Under the pieces are notes generated by a model. That model was not told the DNA's origin. It made no database searches and worked only from the letters and a program-made list of their open reading frames with translations. Below are positions 25,587 through 33,839 of a DNA stretch of 64,000 bases, piece after piece. The translations under genes and the position numbers were made by a program. This stretch comes from Superficieibacter sp. HKU1. Its GTDB lineage: Bacteria; Pseudomonadota; Gammaproteobacteria; Enterobacterales; Enterobacteriaceae. How positions within the stretch are numbered: position 1 is the first letter of the stretch; every line of letters begins with the position of its first letter. Location: the NCBI RefSeq assembly GCF_029319185.1, contig NZ_CP119754.1:186001-250000 (forward strand), read 5' to 3'.

Positions 25587-26474
25587 TTATTTTCCCCGGG
25601 GCGCGGCTTTGCGCTGCGCCAGCCAGACCGCCCCCAGCCTGCCCGCCTGATTCCCCAGTTCGCACGGATGAATCGGCACCTGTAGCGCCTCCCACATCTC
25701 AAACTTTTCCAGATGGCGGTTTAATAACGGATACAGTTTTTCCTGTTCACTGACCCCTCCGCCGATCAGCACGACCTGCGGGTCGAACATGGAAATCACG
25801 CTGTAGACGCCGCGTGCGAGATAACGCCCCCAGTCGTTGACCGCTTCACGCAGATGCACATCATTCTCCATGCGCTCAAAAATCTCCTTTCCGTGCGGCA
25901 TCTCCTCCGCAGGTAGCGCCAGCGCCTGACGACAGAGCTTCATCAGCCCTTTTGCCGACGCGACTTCGTGCATACATTCGCCGTTATTACCGACCGGGAT
26001 CACCCCGAACTCGCCGGCATGAAAATGCGAGCCGCGATACAGTTCGCGATCGACAATAATGCCGCCGCCAATGCCGGTACCCAGCGTAATGCAGACTAAA
26101 TTATCGTAGCGCTGGCCCGCGCCGCGCCACATCTCGCCCAATGCGGCACAGTTGGCGTCGTTCTCTACCACCAGCGGCAGATCGGTCAACTCACCGAACA
26201 TCTCCAGCAGATTTTTATCGTCCAGATAGTCCAGCGCGCCCGCCTTTGCCGCGTGACCCGTATGCGGATTAATATGGCCAGGAAAGCTGATGCCGATGGC
26301 CACAATATCATGTTCCTTCTGGCAGGCCGCTACGGCCTCCTGCCATTTATCTTTGAACGTTTGCGCATCTTCCGGCGTATCGTATTCTTCATTGGTTAAC
26401 TCCTCGCCGTCCTCATCGATCACGCCATACTTAATATGGGTTCCCCCAACATCAAAACCGATATAACGCTGCAT
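25587..26474 (-). CDS. ROK family sugar kinase without the usual zinc motif
   Basis: From MQRYIGFDVGGTHIKYG the protein has 295 residues; GGAGAAG stands just before this ATG, and the longer frame upstream has no such site. It shows the ROK/hexokinase ATP fold: DVGGTH (phosphate 1), ENDANCAALGE with the catalytic aspartate (about 104), LGTGIGGGI (phosphate 2) and IGGGVS (adenosine). The His-containing GSHFHAGEFG is present, but the CxCGxxGCxE zinc motif is reduced to NNGECMHE. The substrate is unknown; other enzymes of this type act on glucose, mannose, N-acetylmannosamine or 6-phospho-beta-glucosides. It converges on yiaY and is divergent from aldB. I know no K-12 gene at this place. Confidence 0.82.
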   Translation of the reverse strand: MQRYIGFDVGGTHIKYGVIDEDGEELTNEEYDTPEDAQTFKDKWQEAVAACQKEHDIVAIGISFPGHINPHTGHAAKAGALDYLDDKNLLEMFGELTDLPLVVENDANCAALGEMWRGAGQRYDNLVCITLGTGIGGGIIVDRELYRGSHFHAGEFGVIPVGNNGECMHEVASAKGLMKLCRQALALPAEEMPHGKEIFERMENDVHLREAVNDWGRYLARGVYSVISMFDPQVVLIGGGVSEQEKLYPLLNRHLEKFEMWEALQVPIHPCELGNQAGRLGAVWLAQRKAAPRGK

Positions 26475-26640
26475 ATCTTCTCCAGGAGTTAAACCGTCAC
26501 TCTCTAAGTATGGCTGAAGCCAGCCGGGGAAATGTAAAGGAAAGTAATTCGTGAAGCGCGTCGTAAAGCGATGAATGACTGGCGAATAATTCACCAGCGG
26601 CGTCTACCCTTGTAAGACTATCCGTGACAAGGAGCAGCCC

Positions 26641-28179
26641 ATGACCAACAATCCTTCCTCTTCCCGCATTCAGCCCGGCGAATATGGTTATCCTCTTGAA
26701 CTGAAATCGCGTTACGACAACTTTATCGGCGGCGACTGGGTCGCACCGGCGGACGGCGAATACTATAAAAACCTGACGCCGGTGACCGGGCAGCTACTCT
26801 GTGAGGTTGCCTCCTCCGGCAAGAGAGATATCGACCTGGCGCTGGATGCCGCCCACAAGATAAAAGATAAATGGGCGCATACCTCAGTGCAGGATCGCGC
26901 GGCGATCCTGTTTAAAATCGCCGATCGCATGGAGCAGAATCTGGAACTGCTGGCGACGGCGGAGACCTGGGATAACGGTAAGCCAATCCGCGAAACCAGC
27001 GCCGCCGACGTGCCGCTGGCGATCGACCATTTTCGCTACTTTGCTTCCTGTATCCGCGCCCAGGAAGGGGGCATCAGCGAAGTGGATAGCGAGACCGTCG
27101 CCTACCACTTCCACGAGCCGCTGGGCGTAGTCGGGCAAATTATACCGTGGAATTTCCCGCTGCTGATGGCGTGCTGGAAAATGGCTCCGGCGCTGGCGGC
27201 AGGCAACTGCATCGTGCTTAAACCGGCACGCCTGACGCCGCTTTCGGTGCTCCTGCTGATGGAAATCATTGGCGATTTGCTGCCGCCGGGCGTACTTAAC
27301 GTGGTCAACGGCGCGGGCGGTGAAATCGGTGAATATCTGGCGACCTCGAAACGAATTGCGAAGATTGCCTTTACCGGTTCGACCGAAGTCGGCCAGCAGA
27401 TCATGCAGTACGCTACGCAGAACATCATCCCGGTAACGCTGGAGCTGGGGGGTAAATCGCCCAATATTTTCTTCGCCGATGTGATGGATGAAGAGGACGC
27501 CTACTTTGATAAGGCGCTGGAAGGATTCGCGCTGTTTGCCTTTAACCAGGGCGAAGTCTGTACCTGTCCGAGCCGGGCGCTGGTGCAGGAGTCGATCTAC
27601 GAGCGCTTTATGGAGCGCGCCATCCGCCGCGTAGAGAGCATTCGCAGCGGCAACCCGCTCGACAACGGCACGCAGATGGGGGCGCAGGTGTCACAGGGTC
27701 AGCTGGAGACCATCCTTAACTACATCGACATTGGTAAGCAGGAAGGGGCAGATATCCTGACCGGCGGGCGGCGCAAAGATCTCTCGGGTGAGCTTCAGGG
27801 CGGCTATTACCTTGAACCGACGATTTTGTTCGGTAAGAACAATATGCGCGTGTTCCAGGAGGAGATTTTCGGCCCGGTGCTGGCGGTCACTACCTTTAAA
27901 ACCATGGAGGAGGCGCTGGAGATCGCCAACGATACCCAGTATGGCCTGGGGGCGGGCGTCTGGAGCCGTAACGGTAGCCTGGCGTACAAAATGGGGCGCG
28001 GCATTCAGGCCGGACGCGTGTGGACCAACTGCTATCACGCTTACCCGGCGCACGCGGCCTTCGGTGGTTATAAACAGTCCGGCATTGGCCGTGAAACCCA
28101 TAAGATGATGCTGGAGCATTATCAGCAGACCAAATGCCTGCTGGTCAGCTACTCTGACAAACCGCTGGGGTTGTTTTAG
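26641..28179 (+). CDS. aldB: Aldehyde dehydrogenase B
   Basis: The protein has 512 residues, as in K-12. AldB is an NADP-dependent cytosolic aldehyde dehydrogenase, in E. coli induced in stationary phase and by ethanol and controlled by RpoS, CRP and Fis. Motifs are IIPWNFPLLMACWKMAPALAAGN (about 163-185), FTGSTEVGQ, the catalytic glutamate in LELGGKSPN (about 268) and catalytic cysteine in NQGEVCTCPSR (about 307). AAGGAGCAG precedes the ATG. Confidence 0.95.
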   Translation: MTNNPSSSRIQPGEYGYPLELKSRYDNFIGGDWVAPADGEYYKNLTPVTGQLLCEVASSGKRDIDLALDAAHKIKDKWAHTSVQDRAAILFKIADRMEQNLELLATAETWDNGKPIRETSAADVPLAIDHFRYFASCIRAQEGGISEVDSETVAYHFHEPLGVVGQIIPWNFPLLMACWKMAPALAAGNCIVLKPARLTPLSVLLLMEIIGDLLPPGVLNVVNGAGGEIGEYLATSKRIAKIAFTGSTEVGQQIMQYATQNIIPVTLELGGKSPNIFFADVMDEEDAYFDKALEGFALFAFNQGEVCTCPSRALVQESIYERFMERAIRRVESIRSGNPLDNGTQMGAQVSQGQLETILNYIDIGKQEGADILTGGRRKDLSGELQGGYYLEPTILFGKNNMRVFQEEIFGPVLAVTTFKTMEEALEIANDTQYGLGAGVWSRNGSLAYKMGRGIQAGRVWTNCYHAYPAHAAFGGYKQSGIGRETHKMMLEHYQQTKCLLVSYSDKPLGLF

Positions 28180-28198
28180 TTCGTCGCCTGAAAAACCT

Positions 28199-28281
28199 GC
28201 CGGGCGGCGCTGCGCTTGCCCGGCCTACAAATGGTGGACGCATCAATATCCGTAGGCCCGGTAAGCGCAGCGCCACCGGGC
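28199..28281. repeat. BIME: two inverted REP units after aldB
   Basis: Units at 28199-28224 (core GCCGGGCGGC...GCCCGGC) and 28252-28281 (core GCCCGGTAAGCGC...CCGGGC) face each other across about 27 bases. They sit between the convergent ends of aldB and the small membrane protein gene. Confidence 0.85.
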
Positions 28282-28301
28282 ATAAGGTAGCGGGACTAAT
28301 G

Positions 28302-28613
28302 TTAGTCCAACACCTTCACCTGTAGCGGACGAAAACGGCTATACACCCACAGGCCAAAACAAACGATCGTCCCGAAGAACATGGTGAAAAGGACGCTGAT
28401 AAACAACCCGCTCACCAGCGCCAGCGGCAGGGCGAGCACGCCATGTACCGTCTCGTTATTCCAGCTCACCATGTCATAGCCGAAAATGCCCATCACCCCG
28501 CAAATCAGGCTAAAAATCAGCATCGGAATGCTAAGGCCGATAAGCATTAAACGATAGATAACGGACGCTTTAACGCGCTTAACGGTGACCCCAGAGGCAA
28601 TGTCTTTACTCAT
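28302..28613 (-). CDS. Small inner-membrane protein of unknown function
   Basis: I do not recognise this gene. From MSKDIAS it encodes 103 residues; a longer frame adds 17. Two strong hydrophobic segments are visible (about 20-43, LMLIGLSIPMLIFSLICGVMGIFG, and 62-88, LALPLALVSGLFISVLFTMFFGTIVCFGL). A basic N-terminus (KRVKAS) and a basic C-terminus (YSRFRPLQVK) suggest both ends face the cytoplasm. It is not YiaW, the small membrane protein at this place in K-12. It lies downstream of the GH127 gene on the same strand, 92 bases away, and could be its last cotranscribed gene. Confidence 0.65.
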   Translation of the reverse strand: MSKDIASGVTVKRVKASVIYRLMLIGLSIPMLIFSLICGVMGIFGYDMVSWNNETVHGVLALPLALVSGLFISVLFTMFFGTIVCFGLWVYSRFRPLQVKVLD

Positions 28614-28705
28614 TCTATTTTTCTCTATGTTGGTATAAATGCGATAGAGAATAGCATGAGACATAACGTGAGACCCGGCAAACTCACGCCGCCGGGCCGT
28701 ATCGC

Positions 28706-30655
28706 TTACTGCATTTCATTCACCCAAATCCGCATCTCCCCCTCGCCGCGGTTGGCCCAGCTAAACCACGGAATAAAGGTTAGCGTCTGCGGTTGGGACG
28801 TCGCGGGAGGCGCATCGTAATGCCAGAGCGGTTGCTGCGCGGCGTCGGCTGACGTCTGTTTAACGCCTTCTGCCTGAAGCAGCACTTTGTGAGCGAAAAT
28901 CCCTTTGCCTTCAAAGGCGGTAAAGGCGCTCGCTTTCGGTAGCCAGAGATTATGCAGTTCTTCGCCGTTATCCGCCTGTTCAAGACAGTACACCAGCGGC
29001 CCGCGCTGAATGGCGACTTTTCCCGCCACGTGGCGCACCAGCGGATTACCGTAAACCCGGCGGATCGGCATCGGCAGCATCAGGGTTAAGGTGTCGCCTT
29101 CCTGCCAGAGACGCGAGATATGCAGATAGCCTTTCCGCGTCTGCGGGGGAACCTCCACGCCGTTTAACATGACCTGCGGGGTCTCGCACCAGTCCGGCAG
29201 ACGCAGTGCCAGGGTGTGATTAACCGGCTGGGGAGAGTCAATGATGATATTCACCTGTTCCTTCCACGGATAGTTGCCGCTAATACGCAGGCGCAGCGTC
29301 TCGTTGCCGACCGGGATCTCCACGCTGTTACCCACATAGAGGTTGATATACAGCGCGTCCGGGTGCGGCGTATAAATATAATGCCCCAGCGACGTCAGCA
29401 CGCGGGCGATATTCGGCGGGCAGCAGGCGCAGCCAAACCAGCGCTGGCGCACGGGTTTTACGTGATCGTAGATATGGTTAAACTTCAGCGAACGCGGATG
29501 GACTTCCAGCGGATTGACGTAGAAAAAGTGCTTGCCGTCGAGCGCCATGCCGCCAAGGACGGTGTTGTAGAGCGCGCGCTCCATCACGTCGGCATACTGG
29601 CTGTCGGCCTCCATCTCCAGCATCCGGCGGGCGAACATCATCAGCCCGATGGACGCACAGCTTTCGGCATAGACGGTGTCATTGGGTAAATCGTAGTCGC
29701 TGCTGAAGGCTTCGCCGCTGCTCTGCGAGCCGATCCCGCCGGTAATATAGAGCTGACGCTGGGCCATGTTTTTCCACAGACGCAGGCAGTCCTGCCGCTT
29801 GCCTTCATCCTGACGTAAACGCGCCAGGTGCGCCACGCCGGTCATCAGATAGACAAATCGTACCGCGTGACCAATGGCGGTCTGCTGCTCGGCCAGCGGT
29901 TGATGCGCCTGGCTGTAGGCTTTGTCTTTCACCATCCATGCCGGACCGTAATTATTCCAGTAGGACGTTTTCCCGCGCTTTTCATATTCGACGTCGTAAA
30001 AGTGCGGCTGCGTGCCGCGCTGCTCGACAAAATAATTCACCAGCGTCAGGTAACGCGGCTCCTGCGTGACGTCGTAGAGCCGCATCAGCGCCAGCTCGAT
30101 CTCCGGATGGCCTGGATAGCCGTGAAGCTGCTCTTCTCCGGGACCAAATACGCTATCGATATGATCGGCCAGCCGACAGACAACGTCCAGCAGACGGCGT
30201 TTCCCCGTCGCCTGGAAGAAGGCCACCGCCGCCTCAATCATATGCCCGGCGCAATAAAGTTCATGGCACTCCGCCAGATTGGTCCAGCGATCTTCCGGCG
30301 CTTTGACCGTAAAGTATGTGTTCAGATAACCGTCCTCGCACTGGGCGGCGGCAATCAGTTCGATGACCTCATCGGCGGTTTTTTCCAGCTGCGGATCGTG
30401 TTTCTGGCACAGCGACCAGGCGACCGCTTCCAGCCATTTCGCCACGTCGCTGTCCTGAAATACCATGCCGTAAAACTCGCCCTCCTGAAGACCCGCCGCG
30501 ATGCGGAAATTTTCTATCGCGTGGCTGGGATCGGTTTCGGGGATGCGATCGTTAAGCGCGTCCCACTGATAAGGGATCACCACGTCGCGCACCAGCTGTT
30601 GATACTGGCCGAGAAACGGATCGTTCACTTTCAGTTTATGCAGATCGACTTCCAT
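28706..30655 (-). CDS. GH127 beta-L-arabinofuranosidase family protein
   Basis: The protein has 649 residues from MEVDLHKLKV, with AAGGAG seven bases upstream. Glycoside hydrolase family 127 (old DUF1680) enzymes remove beta-linked L-arabinofuranose; the characterised Bifidobacterium HypBA1 uses a zinc-bound cysteine nucleophile. The family's Glu-x-Cys is seen in YAESCAS (about 335) and the paired cysteines in FGCACCPPN (about 415). The N-terminal alpha6/alpha6 barrel shows AAQCEDGYLNTYFT and YPGHPEIELAL; a beta-rich C-terminal half follows. There is no signal peptide, so it acts in the cytosol on imported oligosaccharides. It lies 10 bases after the GPH transporter gene. Confidence 0.88.
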   Translation of the reverse strand: MEVDLHKLKVNDPFLGQYQQLVRDVVIPYQWDALNDRIPETDPSHAIENFRIAAGLQEGEFYGMVFQDSDVAKWLEAVAWSLCQKHDPQLEKTADEVIELIAAAQCEDGYLNTYFTVKAPEDRWTNLAECHELYCAGHMIEAAVAFFQATGKRRLLDVVCRLADHIDSVFGPGEEQLHGYPGHPEIELALMRLYDVTQEPRYLTLVNYFVEQRGTQPHFYDVEYEKRGKTSYWNNYGPAWMVKDKAYSQAHQPLAEQQTAIGHAVRFVYLMTGVAHLARLRQDEGKRQDCLRLWKNMAQRQLYITGGIGSQSSGEAFSSDYDLPNDTVYAESCASIGLMMFARRMLEMEADSQYADVMERALYNTVLGGMALDGKHFFYVNPLEVHPRSLKFNHIYDHVKPVRQRWFGCACCPPNIARVLTSLGHYIYTPHPDALYINLYVGNSVEIPVGNETLRLRISGNYPWKEQVNIIIDSPQPVNHTLALRLPDWCETPQVMLNGVEVPPQTRKGYLHISRLWQEGDTLTLMLPMPIRRVYGNPLVRHVAGKVAIQRGPLVYCLEQADNGEELHNLWLPKASAFTAFEGKGIFAHKVLLQAEGVKQTSADAAQQPLWHYDAPPATSQPQTLTFIPWFSWANRGEGEMRIWVNEMQ

Positions 30656-30665
30656 TACAGACTCC

Positions 30666-32066
30666 TTACACGTGGGCATGGCGCTGGCGCAAATCGGTGG
30701 CAATACGCGCCATCATGGGATTATTAAGGCGGCAGGCGCGGATCGAAAACGCCAGCAGAAGATGGAAAAGGGCAGGCAGCAGCGTTTCCATGGCGGTAAT
30801 GCCCTGTAGCGAGCTGGCGGTTTGGTTAGCCAGGCCCGGCTGATACGCCACGAAAATAAAGACCAGGCTGATGATGCCCGCGCTGGCAGCCCAGGCCAGC
30901 TTGATGAAAAACAGGTTAAACGCAAAGTTCATGCCCGAAGACCGCACGCCGGTTTTCCACTCGCCGTAGTCATCGGCAAACGCCATCAGTGAGAAGTGCA
31001 GCGGCAGCGTAAAACCAAGAATAATGCCGTTACCGAGAATGACCGCCAGCCATAGCGTCTGATAAGCCGGGCCGATTGGCAAAAACCACATTGCGACCGC
31101 CAGCGCCGCCAGCACCAGGTTGGTGTAGTAGTAGAGTTTTACCGTATCGATACGGCGCGAGAGCGGGTTGACAATCACTGAACCAAGAATGGAAGCAAAG
31201 GTCACCATCGTGAAAAAGAGCGAGGTATAAGCCGTGCTGCCTTCAAGGGCATAGGTGATGAAGTACATATAGCCGCCGCCGCGGATGTTAAACACATTAA
31301 TCAACAGAAACGACATCACCAGCATCAGCAAAAGCTGATCGTTTTTACGCAAGCCGGCGAGATGCTCGCGCAGGGTGAAGTTGCCCATCGCGCTGAGTGA
31401 AACGCGCTCGCGTACCCAGAAAAAGCAGCACAGGAACATGACGACGGCAACCGCGCACAGCACGCCGACGCCCAATTGATAACCGCGCGCCGCATTACCG
31501 TTGCCCAGCCCGGCGACCAGCCACGGCAGGCCCACAGAGACCAGAAAACCGGCCACCCCGCACAGCACAAAGCGCCATGACTGGCAGGAGATCACCTCGC
31601 TATGCCGGGTGGTCATCGTGTTAATCAGGGCGCAGTAGGGGACGTTGATGGCGGTGTAGCCTACCGAGAGCAGCAGATAGGTGCCGAATGCCCAGGCGAT
31701 TTTTACGCCCATGCTGGCGTCCGGTACGGTGAAGGTCAGCACGCCGATAATACCAATCGGCAGCGCGATCCACAGTTGCCAGGGACGAAACCGTCCCCAG
31801 CGGCTTTGGGTGCGGTCGGCGAGTATTCCCATCACCGGATCGGAAATGGCATCGAACACGCGCAGGGCGATAAATAACGTGCCCACCAGCGCGGGCGTCA
31901 GGCCAAAAATATCGGTATAGAAAAAGGTTAAAAAATTCATGATCAGACAGGTGATCACCGTCCCGCCAGCATCACCCAGCCCGTAGCCAATTTTTTCACG
32001 AATCGACAGTTTTTCATCAAGTGCTTTCTGCGTAATTTCTGTGGCAGTAATTGGGGTGGAAGTCAT
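30666..32066 (-). CDS. GPH-family (glycoside-pentoside-hexuronide) cation symporter
   Basis: From MTSTPITATEITQ the protein has 466 residues, with GGAG before the ATG. It belongs to the MelB/XylP/YicJ family of Na+ or H+ symporters: GYGLGDAGGTVITCLIMNFLTFFYTD near the N-terminus, the loop motif DRTQSRWGRFRPWQLW (about 88-103), and about 12 hydrophobic segments. The GH127 gene follows after 10 bases and an AraC regulator is divergent, so it likely imports an arabinofuranosyl oligosaccharide or glycoside. The substrate is inferred from that context only. Confidence 0.88.
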   Translation of the reverse strand: MTSTPITATEITQKALDEKLSIREKIGYGLGDAGGTVITCLIMNFLTFFYTDIFGLTPALVGTLFIALRVFDAISDPVMGILADRTQSRWGRFRPWQLWIALPIGIIGVLTFTVPDASMGVKIAWAFGTYLLLSVGYTAINVPYCALINTMTTRHSEVISCQSWRFVLCGVAGFLVSVGLPWLVAGLGNGNAARGYQLGVGVLCAVAVVMFLCCFFWVRERVSLSAMGNFTLREHLAGLRKNDQLLLMLVMSFLLINVFNIRGGGYMYFITYALEGSTAYTSLFFTMVTFASILGSVIVNPLSRRIDTVKLYYYTNLVLAALAVAMWFLPIGPAYQTLWLAVILGNGIILGFTLPLHFSLMAFADDYGEWKTGVRSSGMNFAFNLFFIKLAWAASAGIISLVFIFVAYQPGLANQTASSLQGITAMETLLPALFHLLLAFSIRACRLNNPMMARIATDLRQRHAHV

Positions 32067-32318
32067 AAATAACTCCTCGCGTAATCGAAATTTTATCCAG
32101 CATTCACCGCTTATTCGCTGGCGGTCTTTTTGTAATTTGCAAAGTACCCGATAAATTTTGCATGGAAAAAATCTGTCAACAAGGGAGCAGGGTAGTAGAT
32201 AAAGATGACGATTCCGACCTGATGAATAAAATGTGATGGCGATCCTGTCGGACAGTGTATTTTGGTGAATAATCAATAAATAAAGGTAAATCACGGTCGG
32301 CAAAGAGCTGAATAATGA
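32067..32318. promoter_or_regulatory. Divergent control region of the GPH/GH127 operon and its AraC regulator
   Basis: This 252-base AT-rich gap holds both promoters. A CRP-like site TGTGATGGCGATCCTG is at 32232-32247 and a small exact dyad CTGTC-G-GACAG at 32245-32255 overlaps its right arm. Repeated AATAAATAAAGG-like tracts precede the regulator start. No direct-repeat AraC site could be fixed by eye. Confidence 0.5.
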
Positions 32319-33143
32319 ATGTCTATGCTTGAATTATCCATAGCGCTTCCGGTGAAGGCACAGAATGGCGGGTTGTTTATCTCGCGTGGCATGGGAAGCC
32401 ACCCCGCGCGAAAACTCACCTCGTGGGAAGTTATTTTTGTTGAAAAAGGGACATTAACGATTCAGGAGGAGGAGAATGTATTTGCGGTGAACGCCGGAGA
32501 AAGCCTGGTATTATGGCCGCAGCGTCATCATGTCGGCGTGGGTGATTTTCCCGCCGATCTAAAATTCTATTGGCTACATTTTGACGTGACAAAAGAAGCG
32601 CATCATGGCGAATGGTTAACCCACCTTGCCATACCGCAGCACGTTAAAGTGGGTGATCCGCAATATATGATGTCGCTATTTAGGCAATTTCTTAACGAGC
32701 AGGAAAATATACAGCGTAGCGTGGCGCTGGAATTAGCGTTACTGCTGATCCTGCAACAAATTGCGCTGGGGGCCGATCATAAAACGGATACCGATGATGC
32801 GGGTACGGCGCTGGCGTGGAAAGCGCAGCAGCTTATCCGTACCCAGTTTCATCTTCCGCTCTCCACCTCTGCGCTGGCAAAAGAGCTGCACTGCAACGCC
32901 GATTATCTGGGGCGCGTTTACCGCCGGGTTTTTCGCCTGACGCTGACCGACGCCATCCACCGCCAGCGGGTGCGGGCGGCGGAAAAACTGCTTATCAGCG
33001 ACGCCCGTTCGCTGAAAGAGGTCGCCGGGCTGTGCGGTTTCAGCGATGTCGGCTATTTCCGGCAAATCTTCCGTAAACATACCGGGTTAACGCCCGCCGT
33101 CTGGAAGCGACGATACTGTAAAGAGCATATTAACTCGGCATGA
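32319..33143 (+). CDS. AraC-family regulator of the GPH/GH127 genes
   Basis: The protein has 274 residues. The N-terminal cupin-like sensing domain (about 1-150) shows SHPARKLTSWEVIFVEKGTLTI and AGESLVLWPQRHH. Two C-terminal helix-turn-helices (about 170-270) show TSALAKELHCNADYLGRVYRR and LKEVAGLCGFSDVGYFRQIFRKHTGLTP, the AraC signature. It is divergent from the transporter and so probably activates it when an arabinoside or its product is bound. A second ATG two codons on is equally possible. Its TGA and the sgbE stop on the other strand abut as TGATCA. Confidence 0.9.
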   Translation: MSMLELSIALPVKAQNGGLFISRGMGSHPARKLTSWEVIFVEKGTLTIQEEENVFAVNAGESLVLWPQRHHVGVGDFPADLKFYWLHFDVTKEAHHGEWLTHLAIPQHVKVGDPQYMMSLFRQFLNEQENIQRSVALELALLLILQQIALGADHKTDTDDAGTALAWKAQQLIRTQFHLPLSTSALAKELHCNADYLGRVYRRVFRLTLTDAIHRQRVRAAEKLLISDARSLKEVAGLCGFSDVGYFRQIFRKHTGLTPAVWKRRYCKEHINSA

Positions 33144-33839
33144 TCACTGTCCGTAATAAGCGGTTTTCCCGTGCTTGCGCAGATAGTGTTTATCCAGCAG
33201 TTCCGGTTGCATATCAGGGAGATCCGGGCTGAGCTGACGCGAGAAAAGCCCCATATAAGCGCATTCCTCCAGCACCACGGCGTTATGCACCGCGTCGGCG
33301 GCGTTTTTCCCCCACGCAAACGGCCCGTGAGAATGGACCAGCACCGCCGGGACCTGCATGGGATCAAGGTCGCGCTCTTCGAAGGTTTTAATAATCACCT
33401 CGCCGGTCTGGTACTCGTATTCGCCCGCAATCTCCTCCTGGGTCATCCGCCGCGTGCAGGGAATAGTGCCGTAGAAATAGTCAGCATGCGTGGTGCCCCA
33501 CGCGGGCAAATCGCGGCCCGCCTGCGACCAGATGGTGGCATGGCGTGAATGGGTATGAACAATGCCGCTGATGCCGGGATAGCGGCGATACAGCGCCAGA
33601 TGGGTAGGGGTATCGGAAGAGGGCTTTTTATCGCCTTCCACCACCTTCCCGGTGGCAATCTCCACCACCACCATATCGCTGGCGGTCATAACAGCGTAAT
33701 CCACGCCGGAAGGTTTAATCACCATCAAACCGCTGTCATGGTCGACGGCGCTAACGTTGCCCCACGTAAACGTCACCAGATGATGCGCGGGCAGCGCCAG
33801 ATTGGCCGCCAGCACCTCGGCTTTCAGTTGTTCTAACAT
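33144..33839 (-). CDS. sgbE: L-ribulose-5-phosphate 4-epimerase
   Basis: The protein has 231 residues, as in K-12 SgbE (YiaS). This class II aldolase-like zinc enzyme converts L-ribulose 5-phosphate to D-xylulose 5-phosphate. Features are TWGNVSAVD (substrate phosphate), KPSGVDYAVM, SSDTPTHLALYRRYP, the zinc histidines in VHTHSRHATIWSQ (about 95) and VLVHSHGPFAWG (about 170). It is the last gene of the yia/sgb operon; its start overlaps the end of sgbU. Confidence 0.94.
   Translation of the reverse strand: MLEQLKAEVLAANLALPAHHLVTFTWGNVSAVDHDSGLMVIKPSGVDYAVMTASDMVVVEIATGKVVEGDKKPSSDTPTHLALYRRYPGISGIVHTHSRHATIWSQAGRDLPAWGTTHADYFYGTIPCTRRMTQEEIAGEYEYQTGEVIIKTFEERDLDPMQVPAVLVHSHGPFAWGKNAADAVHNAVVLEECAYMGLFSRQLSPDLPDMQPELLDKHYLRKHGKTAYYGQ

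Noticed and set aside
29828..30727. 299-codon frame antisense to the GH127 gene
   Set aside because: The GH127 frame carries the family's conserved cysteines and a good start; the antisense frame has none of these.
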